Assembly: GCA_943914355.1 (NCBI GenBank)
Contig: CALUBS010000008.1
Coordinates: 1-64,000 of the forward strand
Reading direction: 5' to 3'
DNA from: an uncultured Corynebacterium sp.
Lineage (GTDB): Bacteria; Actinomycetota; Actinomycetes; Mycobacteriales; Mycobacteriaceae
DNA length: 64,000 bases
Part shown: one piece after another, positions 42,924 to 53,013 of the stretch
How positions within the stretch are numbered: the stretch's first letter is position 1
How the letters are laid out: every line of letters starts with the position of its first letter
Program-made: the position numbers and the translations under genes
Notes under the pieces: model-generated
Told to the model about the DNA's origin: nothing
The model's input: the letters and a program-made list of their open reading frames with translations, nothing else
Database searches by the model: none

Positions 42924-44363
42924 GTGTCCACAGCTGTGCCAGTTATTGCAATCATCGTGGTGTGGCTCTTCGTGCTCGCGCCGTGGCTCTTGGGCAGGAG
43001 CAATCGCCCGATGAGCCACACCGGAGAGGCCTTTGAGGATACCCGCGTGCTCTTTTCCGGCGATTCCGGCAATGTCGCCGGCCGCCGCCGTCCGCGCTTG
43101 CGGGCTGATGATGTCCACCGCAGTGCTGCGGATGAAGACCAAGACTACGAGGTTGTACCCGCTTCCACTGAGGACTCAGACCGCGAGGTAGACGTCGATG
43201 ACGTGCTGATCGAGGATGAAGCAGAGGACCGCGCTTCCCGCGCACAGTCGCGGACCATCGCCGGGGCGGCCCGCCGTGCCCGGGCACAACCCTTTGGCGT
43301 GGGTGGCCGCGCATTCCGCTCTGCCACCGACGAGGACAGGGCGGACGCGCACGATGAACACTCCGCCCCAGTTGAAGACGCTGCAGAGACCATCGAGGGT
43401 GAAGTCATTGAGGAATCGGCGACTCCGGTCGCGTCTGCTGACACTGCTGATACCACCACCGCCGCCGATAGCGCGCGCACGTCAAGCGCTTCTGACGATC
43501 CAGATGCGGATACAGATGATGCCGATGATGTTTTGCTTGCTGATGAGCGCGCCGACGGGGAAGAAGGTGGTGCAAAGCGCAAGCGCCGCCGCGGCGGTGT
43601 GGTTGCCAATTCCACCGAGTCTTTCACTGCGCCGGTGGCAGCGGACATTGCTGAGGACGCGTACGACTACGACGAGACTTATACTTCCCCGGAAGACCTG
43701 ATGTATCCGGGTGCGGTAGATCCCGCCCCAGTCATTGATGCAGAAGAACCGGATACCGCAGAGACAGAGCACGATGGTGTACTAGAGGAATCGGCCGAAG
43801 TAGATGAGTACGGTGCACATGGCGCTGAGGACGCGGCGCTGAATACTGATCTTTCTGAGGACGAGGTGGCATTTGCTCAGCGCCGCCTTGGCCGCGGCGG
43901 CTGGGACCCAGTGGCGGATAAGGAAAAGTCCGCCACTCGCTATCAACGCCGACAGCGCACGCTCATTGGCCTAGCCATCGCCGTGGTCCTCACCGTGGCC
44001 TTGGGGATTGTAGCCGGCGGATGGACCTGGTGGCTCGCAGCAATCGTGGGCGTCCTGACCGGTACCTATCTGGTGGCGCTACGTGCGCAAGTCCGCCAAG
44101 AACAAGCACTTTTGCGCCGCCGGGTAAAGCACCTGCGCCGGGCGCGGTTGGGCGTTCACAATACCGACGATGAGGCGCTAAAGATCCCCCGCAACCTGCG
44201 CCGTCCGGGTGCGGTCGTCGTCGAAATCGACGATGAAAGTCCCGACTTTGAGCACCTTCCCTTAAGCTACAGCGATGATGAGGACGGTGACTTTGATGGC
44301 CCGCACGCCGGTCCTCGCGGGGTAGGTCGCCGCGATGACCTGGCCGCTCGACGCGCGGGTTAA
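42924..44363 (+). CDS. glpR: Gephyrin-like molybdotransferase receptor GlpR
   Basis: GlpR is the membrane partner of Glp in corynebacterial division and polar growth. The 479-residue protein starts (GTG 42924) with a membrane span (residues about 4-25, PVIAIIVVWLFVLAPWLLG) ending at the conserved GRSNRPMS-type segment. Some 320 residues of acidic disordered sequence follow, then two closely spaced spans at about 346-390 and a basic-then-acidic tail. The disordered part holds the motif IEGEVIEE shared with the DUF6350 tail in this window. Although named glpR, it is unrelated to the glycerol repressor. It ends directly against tag on the other strand. Confidence 0.85.
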   Translation: MSTAVPVIAIIVVWLFVLAPWLLGRSNRPMSHTGEAFEDTRVLFSGDSGNVAGRRRPRLRADDVHRSAADEDQDYEVVPASTEDSDREVDVDDVLIEDEAEDRASRAQSRTIAGAARRARAQPFGVGGRAFRSATDEDRADAHDEHSAPVEDAAETIEGEVIEESATPVASADTADTTTAADSARTSSASDDPDADTDDADDVLLADERADGEEGGAKRKRRRGGVVANSTESFTAPVAADIAEDAYDYDETYTSPEDLMYPGAVDPAPVIDAEEPDTAETEHDGVLEESAEVDEYGAHGAEDAALNTDLSEDEVAFAQRRLGRGGWDPVADKEKSATRYQRRQRTLIGLAIAVVLTVALGIVAGGWTWWLAAIVGVLTGTYLVALRAQVRQEQALLRRRVKHLRRARLGVHNTDDEALKIPRNLRRPGAVVVEIDDESPDFEHLPLSYSDDEDGDFDGPHAGPRGVGRRDDLAARRAG

Positions 44364-45023
44364 TTAGCCGGCTGCATTCTCGCTTCCGTGGAGCTTTTCG
44401 GTTTCCTCCGGCCATACGCCGGAGGTAGCCCGGCGGTGAGAGCCCAAGAGATGGGTATCGACCATCCCGATAGCCTCCATGAGCGCAAAGCAGGTCACTG
44501 GCCCCACGAACTTAAAACCGGCCTTCTTCAATTCCCGCGACATGGCCTGCGACTCCGGGCTCTTCTTCGGGATATCCTCCATGACTTCGGGATAGATATT
44601 TTCTGCGGGCTGAAAGCTCCAAATGAAATCCGCTAGGCCGCCATTTTCGCGCAGTTTAATGGTGGCCTTCGCGTTATTGATGGTGGCGCGGATCTTGGGC
44701 TCGTTGCGGATAATGGAGGCATCGGCAAGCAAGTGCTCCACCTCGGCCTCACCGAATTCCGCAACCTTGTCCGGATCAAAGTGGCAAAAGGCCTCGCGGA
44801 AGGCGGGGCGCTTTTTTAATACCACGGCCCAGGACAGCCCAGACTGGAAGGACTCCAAGCTCAGGCGCTCAAACAGTCCGGCCTCATCCCTAATGGGAAG
44901 GCCCCATTCGGTGTCGTAATAATTCGTTAGCAGCGACGATGTCACGGCCCACGGCGTGCGGGCTATACCGTTTTCGTCGTACGCTAGCGGGGTTCGTTCT
45001 TCGGTAGTGGTTTCAGTATCCAT
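44364..45023 (-). CDS. tag: DNA-3-methyladenine glycosylase I
   Basis: Tag removes 3-methyladenine from alkylated DNA. The 219-residue protein aligns well with E. coli Tag: YDTEWG near the N-terminus, LESFQSGLSWAVVLKKR with the catalytic Glu and key Trp, IIRNEPKIRATINNA, and KKAGFKFVGPVTCFALMEAIGMV. Three of the four zinc-snap ligands of E. coli Tag seem replaced: Cys4 by Thr, His17 by Tyr, and Cys179 by Ser. Only His175 is kept (DTHLLGS). The fold is probably held without zinc. AGGAGAAC precedes the start. Confidence 0.9.
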   Translation of the reverse strand: MDTETTTEERTPLAYDENGIARTPWAVTSSLLTNYYDTEWGLPIRDEAGLFERLSLESFQSGLSWAVVLKKRPAFREAFCHFDPDKVAEFGEAEVEHLLADASIIRNEPKIRATINNAKATIKLRENGGLADFIWSFQPAENIYPEVMEDIPKKSPESQAMSRELKKAGFKFVGPVTCFALMEAIGMVDTHLLGSHRRATSGVWPEETEKLHGSENAAG

Positions 45024-45194
45024 GGGAGGTTCTCCTGTTGCTGTGTAGTGCCTATTTTCCTTGTCTTTTCCATTGAAGCAGCGATGGCGGGCGAGGCGCA
45101 GTGTGTACCTAGCTAGTTGGTGAAATTGCGAGCTCAGCGGGTGGGGCAGTGGCGTCTTCGCGTTGGGGTGGGCATTCGATGTAGTCTATTGACC

Positions 45195-45608
45195 ATGAAT
45201 AGACCTGCCGTTCGCGATGCCGCGTTGTTGCTTTTTCGGTTGGTCCTCGGACTCATTTTTATCGCGCACGGCGTGGACAAGATGTTCATGGACGGAATGG
45301 ATGAGACTGTGGGGCAGTTTTCTGCCCTCGGCATCCCGCAGCCACAGATTGCCGGTTATGCCGCCGCAATCGGGGAAATGGTAGGCGGCGCCTTCCTCGT
45401 CATTGGTCTGTTGACCACTTTTGCCGCTGCGGCGCTGGCCGTGGACATGGTGGGCGCGCTGTACTTCGTGCACTGGGGCAATGGCCTCTTTGCTGGCGAC
45501 GGTGGCATCGAGTACCCCTTGGTGCTGTGCATGTCACTGCTGATGATCGTTATTTTTGGTTCTGGCCGGGCGAGCTTGGATAGGGCGTTAAGCAATGTTG
45601 ACGCATAG
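45195..45608 (+). CDS. DoxX-family membrane protein
   Basis: The 137-residue protein has four membrane spans and the DoxX pattern RLVLGLIFIAHGVDKMF and AAIGEMVGGAFLVIGLLT. DoxX proteins are linked to redox balance at the membrane in mycobacteria; the precise role here is unknown. ATG 45195 is selected because a TAGTCT -10 box ends seven bases before it; the open frame upstream is not membrane-like. The last 14 bases overlap the start of the zinc-finger membrane protein, so the two are coupled. Confidence 0.87.
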   Translation: MNRPAVRDAALLLFRLVLGLIFIAHGVDKMFMDGMDETVGQFSALGIPQPQIAGYAAAIGEMVGGAFLVIGLLTTFAAAALAVDMVGALYFVHWGNGLFAGDGGIEYPLVLCMSLLMIVIFGSGRASLDRALSNVDA

Positions 45609-46296
45609 CCAAGTGCAAGCGGCGATTTCCGCCCAGCTGGATGGGGAAGACGCGGAGCTTTCCGCTGACGTCATCGACGCTCACCTAGAACACTGCGCGG
45701 AGTGCCGAGCATTCCGCGATAAGGCAGCGGCGCTATCGCGTTCCTTAAGCTTCGTGGAACCGGCGGATTCCGGCATGGCGCCGCCGACCGACCTTTCTGA
45801 GGTAATCCTCGCAGGGGTAGAACCGGAGTGGAAGCGGGCCTCGAGCGCCAGGCAGGCCAACCTCACGGTGGCGCGCATCGCTTTGGTGGTCATGGGACTT
45901 GTCTTTGCGGTGTGGGCCATCGTGCAGGTGGTACGCGCCTCCGGCCTGGTACCGATGGGCGCAGAGGGTTCGGTGCTGGACCCCGCGGCCGATCCAGAGC
46001 GCGCCAACCTGCTGATGGAAGGCGCGGCCGTGCGCTTTGGCATGGCGTGTGGCCTGCTGTGGAGCGCGTGGCGCCCAGCGTCTGTGACCGGGCTGTTCCC
46101 GGTATCCGCCACGATGTTTGCGTTTCTTTTTGGCTTTGGCGTGCGCGATATTGCGCTGGGGACCGTCACCCTGGAGCAGGTCTATTTGCTCATCGCTACC
46201 GCGCTATCGACCCTGAGCCTGGCCTGGGCGTGGGCGGCCGAGAAGGGCTACCTGGTGCGCGCGTGGTGGAAATCCCTGAACGCGCAGCCGCACTAA
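45595..46296 (+). CDS. Zinc-finger (anti-sigma-like) membrane protein
   Basis: The N-terminal 45 residues form a zf-HC2 motif, His-x3-Cys-x2-Cys (HLEHCAECRAF), typical of zinc-containing anti-sigma factors. Four hydrophobic spans follow from about residue 95 to 220. No sigma factor gene lies beside it, so an anti-sigma role is only possible. The start overlaps the doxX gene by 14 bases, which suggests that the pair works together, perhaps as a membrane redox sensor and its effector; that is inference. Confidence 0.72.
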   Translation: MLTHSQVQAAISAQLDGEDAELSADVIDAHLEHCAECRAFRDKAAALSRSLSFVEPADSGMAPPTDLSEVILAGVEPEWKRASSARQANLTVARIALVVMGLVFAVWAIVQVVRASGLVPMGAEGSVLDPAADPERANLLMEGAAVRFGMACGLLWSAWRPASVTGLFPVSATMFAFLFGFGVRDIALGTVTLEQVYLLIATALSTLSLAWAWAAEKGYLVRAWWKSLNAQPH

Positions 46297-46316
46297 GTGG
46301 ATCGGGTTTCTGCGAG

Positions 46317-47903
46317 CTATTTCCAGCTGGGCAGCCACATCATGGATTGGTACCACGATTCCGGGATGATGAAGCCGTACAAGATGGGCGCGAAGTAGAA
46401 GAACATCGCGACCACCAGCGCGAGGTAGCAGGCGGCGGCAAATGTTCCCCGCCGCATCGTGCCGCCAGCGATGCGCGTTATCCATCGCCACCTTATGGGC
46501 TTACCGCGCCCGACCATTTGGCCCAGTATGAGGGCAAGCAGCACGATGACGAAGGGGATAAACGCGGTGGCATAAAAGAAGTACATCTGCCGGTCAAAGG
46601 CCGCGAGCCACGGCAGGAATCCGGCCGCGAAGCCCACGAGGGGAATGAGGAAGGCGCGGTTGCGGCGGATGATAAGGGACCACAGCCCCCAAAGCACCGC
46701 GGGGACCACCAGCCACCAGATCGCCGGGGTACCAAAGAGGTAGAGCATCTTGCGGCATTCGCCACCGCCGCTGCATTCCAGATCCGTGCTGGAGTAGTAC
46801 AAAATGGGCCGGGCCCCGGCCAGCCATGCCCACGGCTTGGAATCCCACGGGTGGTGGTGGCCACCGGAAGAGGTCAAGCTGGCGTGAAAATCTAATACGG
46901 ATAAGTGGTAATAAAACCAGCCGGCCACAGATTCTGGTAAGTGCATGAGCCAGGAGTCTTCCCCGATGGTCCCATCCACCTTGGCGTGCCGGTAGACCGC
47001 GGTTTCTGAGGCAAACCACGCGCGCCAGCTCCACACATAAATGAGCACGGGCACGGCCACCAGAGAAGCGAGGGCCGCGGGAGTATCGCGGATGAGCGTG
47101 CCCACGATATAGCGGCGAATGCCATACTTGCGGCGCAGTGAGAGATCACTAAAGACGCAGAGCAACCCGAAAAACATGATGTAGTACAGCCCAGACCACT
47201 TCACGGCGAGCGATAGTCCTAGGAAGACGCCGGCGGTAAAGCGCCACCACCGGAAGCCAAAGCGCGGTCCGCATGGGGAGGTGCCCATCCCGTCGTTCAA
47301 CAGGGCTTGGTGGAGGCGCTCGCGCATTTGTTGATGATCGTGGGCAAGCGCCCACGCAGCGGCGACGATAAAAAAGACCTGGAAGATATCCAGCATGCCG
47401 AATTTTGCGGAGACCAAGAGGACGCCATCGCACACGGCTAAAATGCCGGCAAAGGTAGCCACCTGCCAGGAAAAGGACAACCGGCGAGCCAGCGCCATGG
47501 TCATCAGGACGGTGCCGACGCCGAAGAGGGCCGTCATCAAGCGCCAGCCCAGCGGGGTATAACCAAAGACCCATTCTGAAAAGGCAATGATCTGCTTTCC
47601 CAGCGGCGGGTGAACCACGAGTCCAAAGCCCGGGTTGGTCTCGATGCCGCCGATGACTAAGTTATCCCAGCTTTTGACCATGTCCCAGGCTTGGGGCACA
47701 TAGTGCTTTTCATCGAAGACGGGTGTGCCCTGGGACACCGGTGCGGTAAGCCCCACGAACCGGGTAATCAGCGCGAGAACGGCGATGATGCCTGTGCTTA
47801 TCCAATCGGCCTTGCCCCACGTGTAGGTACGCGGTGCCGGTGGCATCACGCGGTTATGTGGGGTGCGCGGTGAGCTAGCGGGGGCAGCGGTAGCAATAGT
47901 CAC
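46317..47903 (-). CDS. pmt: Polyprenyl-phosphate-mannose protein mannosyltransferase
   Basis: Pmt attaches mannose from polyprenyl-phosphate-mannose to Ser/Thr of secreted proteins during export. The protein is multispan, with the catalytic acidic pair of GT39 enzymes in the first loop (PVFDEKHYVPQAWD) and VVHPPLGKQIIAF. The long extracytoplasmic loop contains HHHPWDSKPWAW and a cysteine pair (LECSGGGECR). I start it at GTG 47903 (about 528 residues), which fits the family. It is divergent from rsmI. Confidence 0.93.
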   Translation of the reverse strand: MTIATAAPASSPRTPHNRVMPPAPRTYTWGKADWISTGIIAVLALITRFVGLTAPVSQGTPVFDEKHYVPQAWDMVKSWDNLVIGGIETNPGFGLVVHPPLGKQIIAFSEWVFGYTPLGWRLMTALFGVGTVLMTMALARRLSFSWQVATFAGILAVCDGVLLVSAKFGMLDIFQVFFIVAAAWALAHDHQQMRERLHQALLNDGMGTSPCGPRFGFRWWRFTAGVFLGLSLAVKWSGLYYIMFFGLLCVFSDLSLRRKYGIRRYIVGTLIRDTPAALASLVAVPVLIYVWSWRAWFASETAVYRHAKVDGTIGEDSWLMHLPESVAGWFYYHLSVLDFHASLTSSGGHHHPWDSKPWAWLAGARPILYYSSTDLECSGGGECRKMLYLFGTPAIWWLVVPAVLWGLWSLIIRRNRAFLIPLVGFAAGFLPWLAAFDRQMYFFYATAFIPFVIVLLALILGQMVGRGKPIRWRWITRIAGGTMRRGTFAAACYLALVVAMFFYFAPILYGFIIPESWYQSMMWLPSWK

Positions 47904-47966
47904 GAAGAAGAGTTTAGGCGACGAGCCTGCGCGCGGGCGCATAGGAGAATGTGGAATGCTAGAGGC

Positions 47967-48815
47967 ATGTCAGCTTTAGGTCTGGAACCACTTCCGCGCG
48001 GCGTTATCCTTGCCGCCACGCCCTTGGGAAATGTCGGTGATGCTTCGGCGCGCCTGATGCAGGCATTGGCGCATGCTGATGCCATCGCTGCCGAAGATAC
48101 CCGCCGCGTGCGCAACCTGGCGCAGGCCCTGGGGATCGAGATTTCCGGGTCCGTAGTATCCAATTTTGACCACAACGAGCAGGCGCGTGCGCAGCAGCTT
48201 ATCGATGCCGCCCAGCACGGCACCGTCCTCGTGGTCACCGATGCCGGAATGCCGATCATCTCCGATCCAGGCCTGTCTCTAGTGGCCGCGGCCGCCGAGC
48301 GCGATATTCCCGTGACGTGTTTCCCGGGCCCCTCAGCGGTGCCCACGGCACTCGCACTCTCTGGCCTGGGCGTGGGCCACTTCCTCTTTGATGCTTTTCC
48401 GCCGCGCAAGCCCGGCCCGCGAAAGGCATGGCTGGAATCGCTGCGCAATGAAAAGCGCGCCATCGTATTCTTTGAATCGCCCCACCGCATCGCCGAGACG
48501 CTTGCTGATGCCACCCAGGTTCTCGGCGGCGATCGCCCCGCCGCGGTATGCCGCGAGCTGACCAAGACGTATGAGGAGGTGCGCCGCGGCTCGTTAGCTG
48601 AGCTGGCCGAATGGGCGAGCGAGGGAGTCAAGGGCGAAATTACCGTGGTCATCGAAGGCGGAACCGGCGCTGCCGTGACCGCCGCTGACCTTGTCCCGCA
48701 GGCCTTGGAGTTGGCCGCGGCCGGCATGCGCTTGAAGGACGCGTGCAAGCAGGCCGCCAAGGGGACTGGGGTGTCGAATCGGGAGTTATACGATGCCGCG
48801 TTGGATGCCCGCTGA
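47967..48815 (+). CDS. rsmI: 16S rRNA (cytidine1402-2'-O)-methyltransferase
   Basis: RsmI methylates the ribose of C1402 in the decoding centre. The 282-residue protein has the tetrapyrrole-methylase fold: ILAATPLGNVGDASARL, AEDTRRVRNL, TDAGMPIISDPG and CFPGPSAVPTAL. FFESPHRIAETL and RELTKTYEEVRRG follow. ATG 47967 gives the normal N-terminus. It lies between pmt and betP, as in C. glutamicum. Confidence 0.95.
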   Translation: MSALGLEPLPRGVILAATPLGNVGDASARLMQALAHADAIAAEDTRRVRNLAQALGIEISGSVVSNFDHNEQARAQQLIDAAQHGTVLVVTDAGMPIISDPGLSLVAAAAERDIPVTCFPGPSAVPTALALSGLGVGHFLFDAFPPRKPGPRKAWLESLRNEKRAIVFFESPHRIAETLADATQVLGGDRPAAVCRELTKTYEEVRRGSLAELAEWASEGVKGEITVVIEGGTGAAVTAADLVPQALELAAAGMRLKDACKQAAKGTGVSNRELYDAALDAR

Positions 48816-48922
48816 CGGCCCGCAAGTTGAACACTTGTTGAGCTGTCCGCAGGTTATTTCTATACAACGTATAAAACGTCACAATTAGTCGTGCTAACAG
48901 GTGGTTTCACGCTTTTATATAT

Positions 48923-48938
48923 GTTATCGAATCGTTAT
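48923..48938 (-). promoter_or_regulatory. MtrA-box-like direct repeat in the betP promoter
   Basis: GTTAT-N6-GTTAT is a perfect 11-bp-spaced repeat (ATAAC-N6-ATAAC on the other strand). It overlaps a candidate -10 box TATATT (48936-48941). MtrAB affects betP expression in C. glutamicum, which supports the assignment. Confidence 0.6.
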
Positions 48939-48954
48939 ATTTCTCGGGCGTGTG

Positions 48955-48998
48955 ACGCCTAAAGGCTGTCTACGTGGGGATATGCAGCCTTTAGGCGT
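48955..48998 (+). promoter_or_regulatory. Perfect 14-bp hairpin in the betP leader
   Basis: ACGCCTAAAGGCTG pairs exactly with CAGCCTTTAGGCGT around 16 bases. If transcription starts near 48948, the hairpin sits at the very 5' end of a 150-base betP leader. There is no T tract after it, so a stability or sensing element is as likely as a terminator. Confidence 0.6.
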
Positions 48999-49096
48999 GC
49001 AGGAATTCTTAAGGAAATGCCCAAAATGTGGATAAGCTGGGGTTTTGCTATCAAAACGGTTTGAAAAATTGGGGTCGCGCCGCCACTGTAGAGAGC

Positions 49097-50953
49097 ATGA
49101 CTAACACTGAAAATAACGGCACTGGTGTGCCCGAAGAAGGAAAGGGGCCCAGCGAAGCACCTGCTGGGACCACCTCTACTGCTTCGAGTGATCACCCGAT
49201 TGAGGATTATCAAACGGTAGAAGAGGCACTGGACGAGCAAACGGCGACGAGCCAGATCCAAGACATGATCAACTCTGAGGGGTTCCACCCCGAAGAGTAT
49301 GACGATCCGGAAATCGAAATCGCCGCAGACCGCGATAATATCCCCATTGACTGGACCATCATGGGGATTGCGGGTGTGCTTGTTGCCGCCATCGTTTTCT
49401 GGGGCCTTGCTGCACCGGATAACTTCGCGGACTTTTCTTCCGCAGCCCTGACGTGGGTCGTCGATAAGTTCGGTTGGGCCTACGTGCTCTTTGGAACCGT
49501 CTTCGTGGCCTTCGTTATCTTCATCGCTTCCTCTAAATTTGGCTCCATTAGGTTGGGTCACATTAATGAGGAACCCGAGTTTTCCACGCCTTCGTGGATT
49601 GCCATGATGTTCGCTGCCGGTATGGGCATCGGTCTGATGTTCTACGGGGCTTCCGAGCCGCTGGCGAACTACCGCGACGGTACGCCTGGCCAAGGAACCG
49701 AAAACGTGGGCTCGTCTATGGCCTACGCCATGTTCCACTGGACGCTGCACCCCTGGGCTGTCTACGCCATTGTTGGTTTGGCCATCGCGTACTCGACCTA
49801 CCGCATCGGCCGCAAGCAGCTGTTGAGCCAGGCCTTCGTCCCGCTCATCGGCGAGCGCCGGGCCAACGGCGGATTGGGCAAATTCATTGACATCCTGTCC
49901 ATCTTCGCCACCGTCTTCGGCACCGCCTGCTCCCTGGGCCTTGGCGCGCTGCAGATCCAGGCTGGCCTGGAGGCATCCGGCATCATCGATAACCCAACCC
50001 AGTCCGTGGTTATCGGTATTGTCTTGGTCCTGACCCTGGCCTTCTTGTTGTCCGCGCTCTCCGGTGTGGGCAAGGGCATTCAGTACGTGTCCAATGCCAA
50101 CATGGTCTTGGCTGCGGTGCTGGCTATCTTCGTCTTCATCTTGGGCCCAACGGTGACCATCCTGAACCAGGTTCCAGGATCCATCGGTAACTACTTCAAC
50201 TACTTCACCGAGATGATCGGCCGTACCGCAGAATCCGAAAACGGCACCGCCGGCGAGTGGCTGTCTGGCTACACCATCTTCTACTGGGCATGGTGGGTTT
50301 CTTGGTCCCCGTTCGTGGGCATGTTCTTGGCGCGCATTTCCCGCGGCCGTTCCGTCCGCGAGTTCTGCCTAGGCGTCCTGCTCATCCCAGCCGGCGTTTC
50401 CACACTGTGGTTCGCCATCTTCGGCGGCACCGCAATCCACATGGAGCAAAACGGCGAATCCATCACCGGCGAATCCGCCGAGGTAGAGCTGTTTAATCTC
50501 CTGCACAACCTGCCTGGTGGCTTCATTGCCGGCGTCGTCGCCGTCATCTTGCTGTCCACCTTCTTCATTACCTCCGCGGACTCCGCTTCCACCGTGATGG
50601 GTTCGATGACCCAAAACGGTGCCGCAACCGCGAAGCCGTGGCTCTCCGCAATGTGGGGTGCCCTGACCGCAGCCGTTGGCCTCACCCTGCTTTTGGTCAA
50701 TGAGGACGCGCTGTCCAACCTGCAGAACGTCACCATCGTGGCGGCGCTGCCGTTCTTGTTTATCGTCATTGGCTTGATGTTCGCCATCTACAAGGACTTG
50801 AGCCAGGACATCATCTACCTCGAGTACCGTGAGGTGCAGCAGTTCCAGCGCAAGATGGCCCGCGAGCGGCGCTTGCACCGCGACTACCAGCGCACGCAGG
50901 TGCTCAAGAAGCGCCGCAACGAGCGTTTGAAGAACCCGATGAAGCGCAAGTAG
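49097..50953 (+). CDS. betP: Glycine betaine transporter BetP (BCCT family)
   Basis: BetP imports glycine betaine with Na+ when the cell senses hyperosmotic stress. The 618-residue protein has a long acidic N-terminal tail (about 90 residues), 12 spans and the glycine stretch [17 protein letters not shown]. The tryptophan-rich substrate box [25 protein letters not shown] is also present. The C-terminal tail is strongly basic ([14 protein letters not shown] and on), like the osmosensing helix of C. glutamicum BetP. Gene order rsmI-betP-metS agrees with that species. ATG 49097 is chosen over the upstream ATG at 49028, which lacks family-like sequence. Confidence 0.92.
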   Translation: MTNTENNGTGVPEEGKGPSEAPAGTTSTASSDHPIEDYQTVEEALDEQTATSQIQDMINSEGFHPEEYDDPEIEIAADRDNIPIDWTIMGIAGVLVAAIVFWGLAAPDNFADFSSAALTWVVDKFGWAYVLFGTVFVAFVIFIASSKFGSIRLGHINEEPEFSTPSWIAMMFAAGMGIGLMFYGASEPLANYRDGTPGQGTENVGSSMAYAMFHWTLHPWAVYAIVGLAIAYSTYRIGRKQLLSQAFVPLIGERRANGGLGKFIDILSIFATVFGTACSLGLGALQIQAGLEASGIIDNPTQSVVIGIVLVLTLAFLLSALSGVGKGIQYVSNANMVLAAVLAIFVFILGPTVTILNQVPGSIGNYFNYFTEMIGRTAESENGTAGEWLSGYTIFYWAWWVSWSPFVGMFLARISRGRSVREFCLGVLLIPAGVSTLWFAIFGGTAIHMEQNGESITGESAEVELFNLLHNLPGGFIAGVVAVILLSTFFITSADSASTVMGSMTQNGAATAKPWLSAMWGALTAAVGLTLLLVNEDALSNLQNVTIVAALPFLFIVIGLMFAIYKDLSQDIIYLEYREVQQFQRKMARERRLHRDYQRTQVLKKRRNERLKNPMKRK

Positions 50954-50980
50954 ATAAAGTATCTACCGCCTTCGGTAGCA

Positions 50981-51025
50981 GCGCCCGTCGCTTTCCCAGA
51001 CTTGGGAGGGAGGCGGGCGTTTTTC
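50981..51025 (+). terminator. Terminator of betP
   Basis: CGCCCGTC pairs with GGCGGGCG with an inner TCCCAG/TTGGGA region, followed by TTTTTC. A smaller hairpin, CTACCGCCTTCGGTAG, precedes it at about 50963. Confidence 0.85.
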
Positions 51026-51087
51026 GGTGGGAGAGGTAATGTGCCCTCAACGTGTGTTCGTGCAGGTGCTTCGATAAACTGGACTCC

Positions 51088-52920
51088 ATGACTGAGTCTT
51101 TAGTAGTAAATGTTGCCTGGCCATATGCCAATGGCCCGCGCCACATCGGTCACGTGGCTGGCTTTGGCGTTCCCTCTGACGTATTCGCCCGCTTCCAGCG
51201 AATGCGTGGCCGCAACGTACTCATGGTCTCCGGTACGGATGAGCACGGCACCCCGTTGCTGGTCCAAGCTGATAAAGAGGGTGTATCCGTCCGCGAACTC
51301 GCGGACCGCTATAACCGCCAGATCGTCAACGATCTGGCTAACCTCGGCTTGTCGTATGACCTTTTTACCCGCACCACCACCCGTAATCACTACTCAGTGG
51401 TGCAGGAACTGTTCAAGGGTCTCAATGAGAACGGCTACATGCTGAAGGAGACCACCAAGGGGGCAATCTCGCCGTCCACCGGCCGCACACTGCCGGACCG
51501 CTATATCGAGGGCACGTGCCCCATTTGCGGCGCGGATGGCGCCCGCGGTGACCAGTGCGATAACTGCGGCAACCAACTGGACCCGGTAGACCTTATTGAC
51601 CCGGTATCCAAGATCAACGGCGAAACGCCGCAATTCGTGGAGACCGAGCACTTCCTGCTGGATTTGCCATCTCTTAAGGATGAGCTGCAAAAGTGGCTTT
51701 CCACCCGCGAGGATTGGCGCCCGAACGTGTTGAAGTTCTCCCTGAACCTGCTGGAGGATATGCGCCCGCGCACCATGACTCGCGATATTGACTGGGGCAT
51801 TCCCATTCCGGTGGACGGCTGGCAGGACAATAACGCGAAGAAGCTGTATGTGTGGTTCGACGCCGTCGTGGGCTATCTGTCCGCCTCCATCGAGTGGGCA
51901 CACCGCACCGGCCAGCCGGAGGCGTGGAAGGAATTCTGGCAGGACCCAGAAACCCGCCACTATTACTTCCAGGGCAAGGACAATATCACCTTCCACTCGC
52001 AGATCTGGCCGGCGGAATTGCTGGGCTATGCCGGCAAGGGCTCCAAGGGCGGCGAGCTGCACCAGTACGGTGAGTTGGACCTGCCAACGGAAATCGTGTC
52101 CTCGGAATACTTGACTATGTCCGGCTCCAAGTTCTCCTCGTCCAAGGGCGTGGTGATCTACGTTAAGGACTTCCTGGCGGAGTTCGGTCCGGATCCGCTG
52201 CGTTACTTCATTGCCGTGGCTGGCCCGGAAAACAACGACGCGGACTTTACGTGGGATGAATTCGTGCGCCGCGTCAATAACGAACTTGCCAATGGCTGGG
52301 GCAACTTGGTTAACCGCACCGTATCCATGGCGCACAAGAACTTTGGCGAGGTTCCGGTTCCAGCGGCCCTGGAGGAGCGCGACGAGGCCATTTTGCAGCT
52401 GGCGGAGGAGACCTTTAACACCGCCGGTAACCTGCTGGAGCAATCCAAGTTCAAGCAGGCCATTGTCTCCATCATGCACGTGGTGGGCGAGGCGAATGCC
52501 TATATCGCCTCCCAAGAGCCATGGAAGCTGGCCAAGGATGAAACCCAGCGTGAGCGCCTAGCCACCGTCTTGTGGACCGCCCTGCAGGTTGTGTCTGACT
52601 GCAATGTCATGCTCACCCCATTCCTGCCATTTACCGCGCAAAAGGTGCACGAGACTCTGGGCCGCACGGGCGAATGGGCCGCGAAGCCTGAGGTGCGCGA
52701 GGTCAAGGATGATATCCCGGTTGAGCTCGTAGGTGCGGGGCTTCCCCCAGAAAACCACGAATATCCTGTCATTATGGGTGACTACACCCAGCAGCAGGCC
52801 AAGTGGGAGCGCATCCAGGTGGCACCGGGTACCACCTTGGCCAAGCCGAAGCCGCTGATTTCCAAGCTGGATCCAGAGCTCGGCGAGACCGGCCCGGAAT
52901 GGGCGCCGGTGATGAACTAG
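51088..52920 (+). CDS. metS: Methionyl-tRNA synthetase
   Basis: This class I synthetase charges tRNA-Met. The 610-residue protein has the HIGH-type motif in [13 protein letters not shown], the zinc-binding [18 protein letters not shown] insert, and a KMSKS-type loop, [10 protein letters not shown]. The helical anticodon-binding domain carries [14 protein letters not shown]. There is no C-terminal tRNA-binding OB domain. A TAAACT -10 box ends seven bases before ATG 51088, so the mRNA is probably leaderless. Confidence 0.97.
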   Translation: MTESLVVNVAWPYANGPRHIGHVAGFGVPSDVFARFQRMRGRNVLMVSGTDEHGTPLLVQADKEGVSVRELADRYNRQIVNDLANLGLSYDLFTRTTTRNHYSVVQELFKGLNENGYMLKETTKGAISPSTGRTLPDRYIEGTCPICGADGARGDQCDNCGNQLDPVDLIDPVSKINGETPQFVETEHFLLDLPSLKDELQKWLSTREDWRPNVLKFSLNLLEDMRPRTMTRDIDWGIPIPVDGWQDNNAKKLYVWFDAVVGYLSASIEWAHRTGQPEAWKEFWQDPETRHYYFQGKDNITFHSQIWPAELLGYAGKGSKGGELHQYGELDLPTEIVSSEYLTMSGSKFSSSKGVVIYVKDFLAEFGPDPLRYFIAVAGPENNDADFTWDEFVRRVNNELANGWGNLVNRTVSMAHKNFGEVPVPAALEERDEAILQLAEETFNTAGNLLEQSKFKQAIVSIMHVVGEANAYIASQEPWKLAKDETQRERLATVLWTALQVVSDCNVMLTPFLPFTAQKVHETLGRTGEWAAKPEVREVKDDIPVELVGAGLPPENHEYPVIMGDYTQQQAKWERIQVAPGTTLAKPKPLISKLDPELGETGPEWAPVMN

Positions 52921-52945
52921 CGCGGTAGCACACCGCTAGATATAC

Positions 52946-52992
52946 AAAGCGCGGTGGTCAATCCCAATGAAAGGGAAGGCCACCGCGCTTTT
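52946..52992. terminator. Terminator between metS and the acetyltransferase gene
   Basis: AAAGCGCGGTGG pairs with CCACCGCGCTTTT around an internal TCCC/GGGA stem. T runs on both strands suit the convergent genes metS and the 53014-53517 gene. Confidence 0.85.
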
Positions 52993-53013
52993 GTTATGCC
53001 TAAAAGGTTCCGC

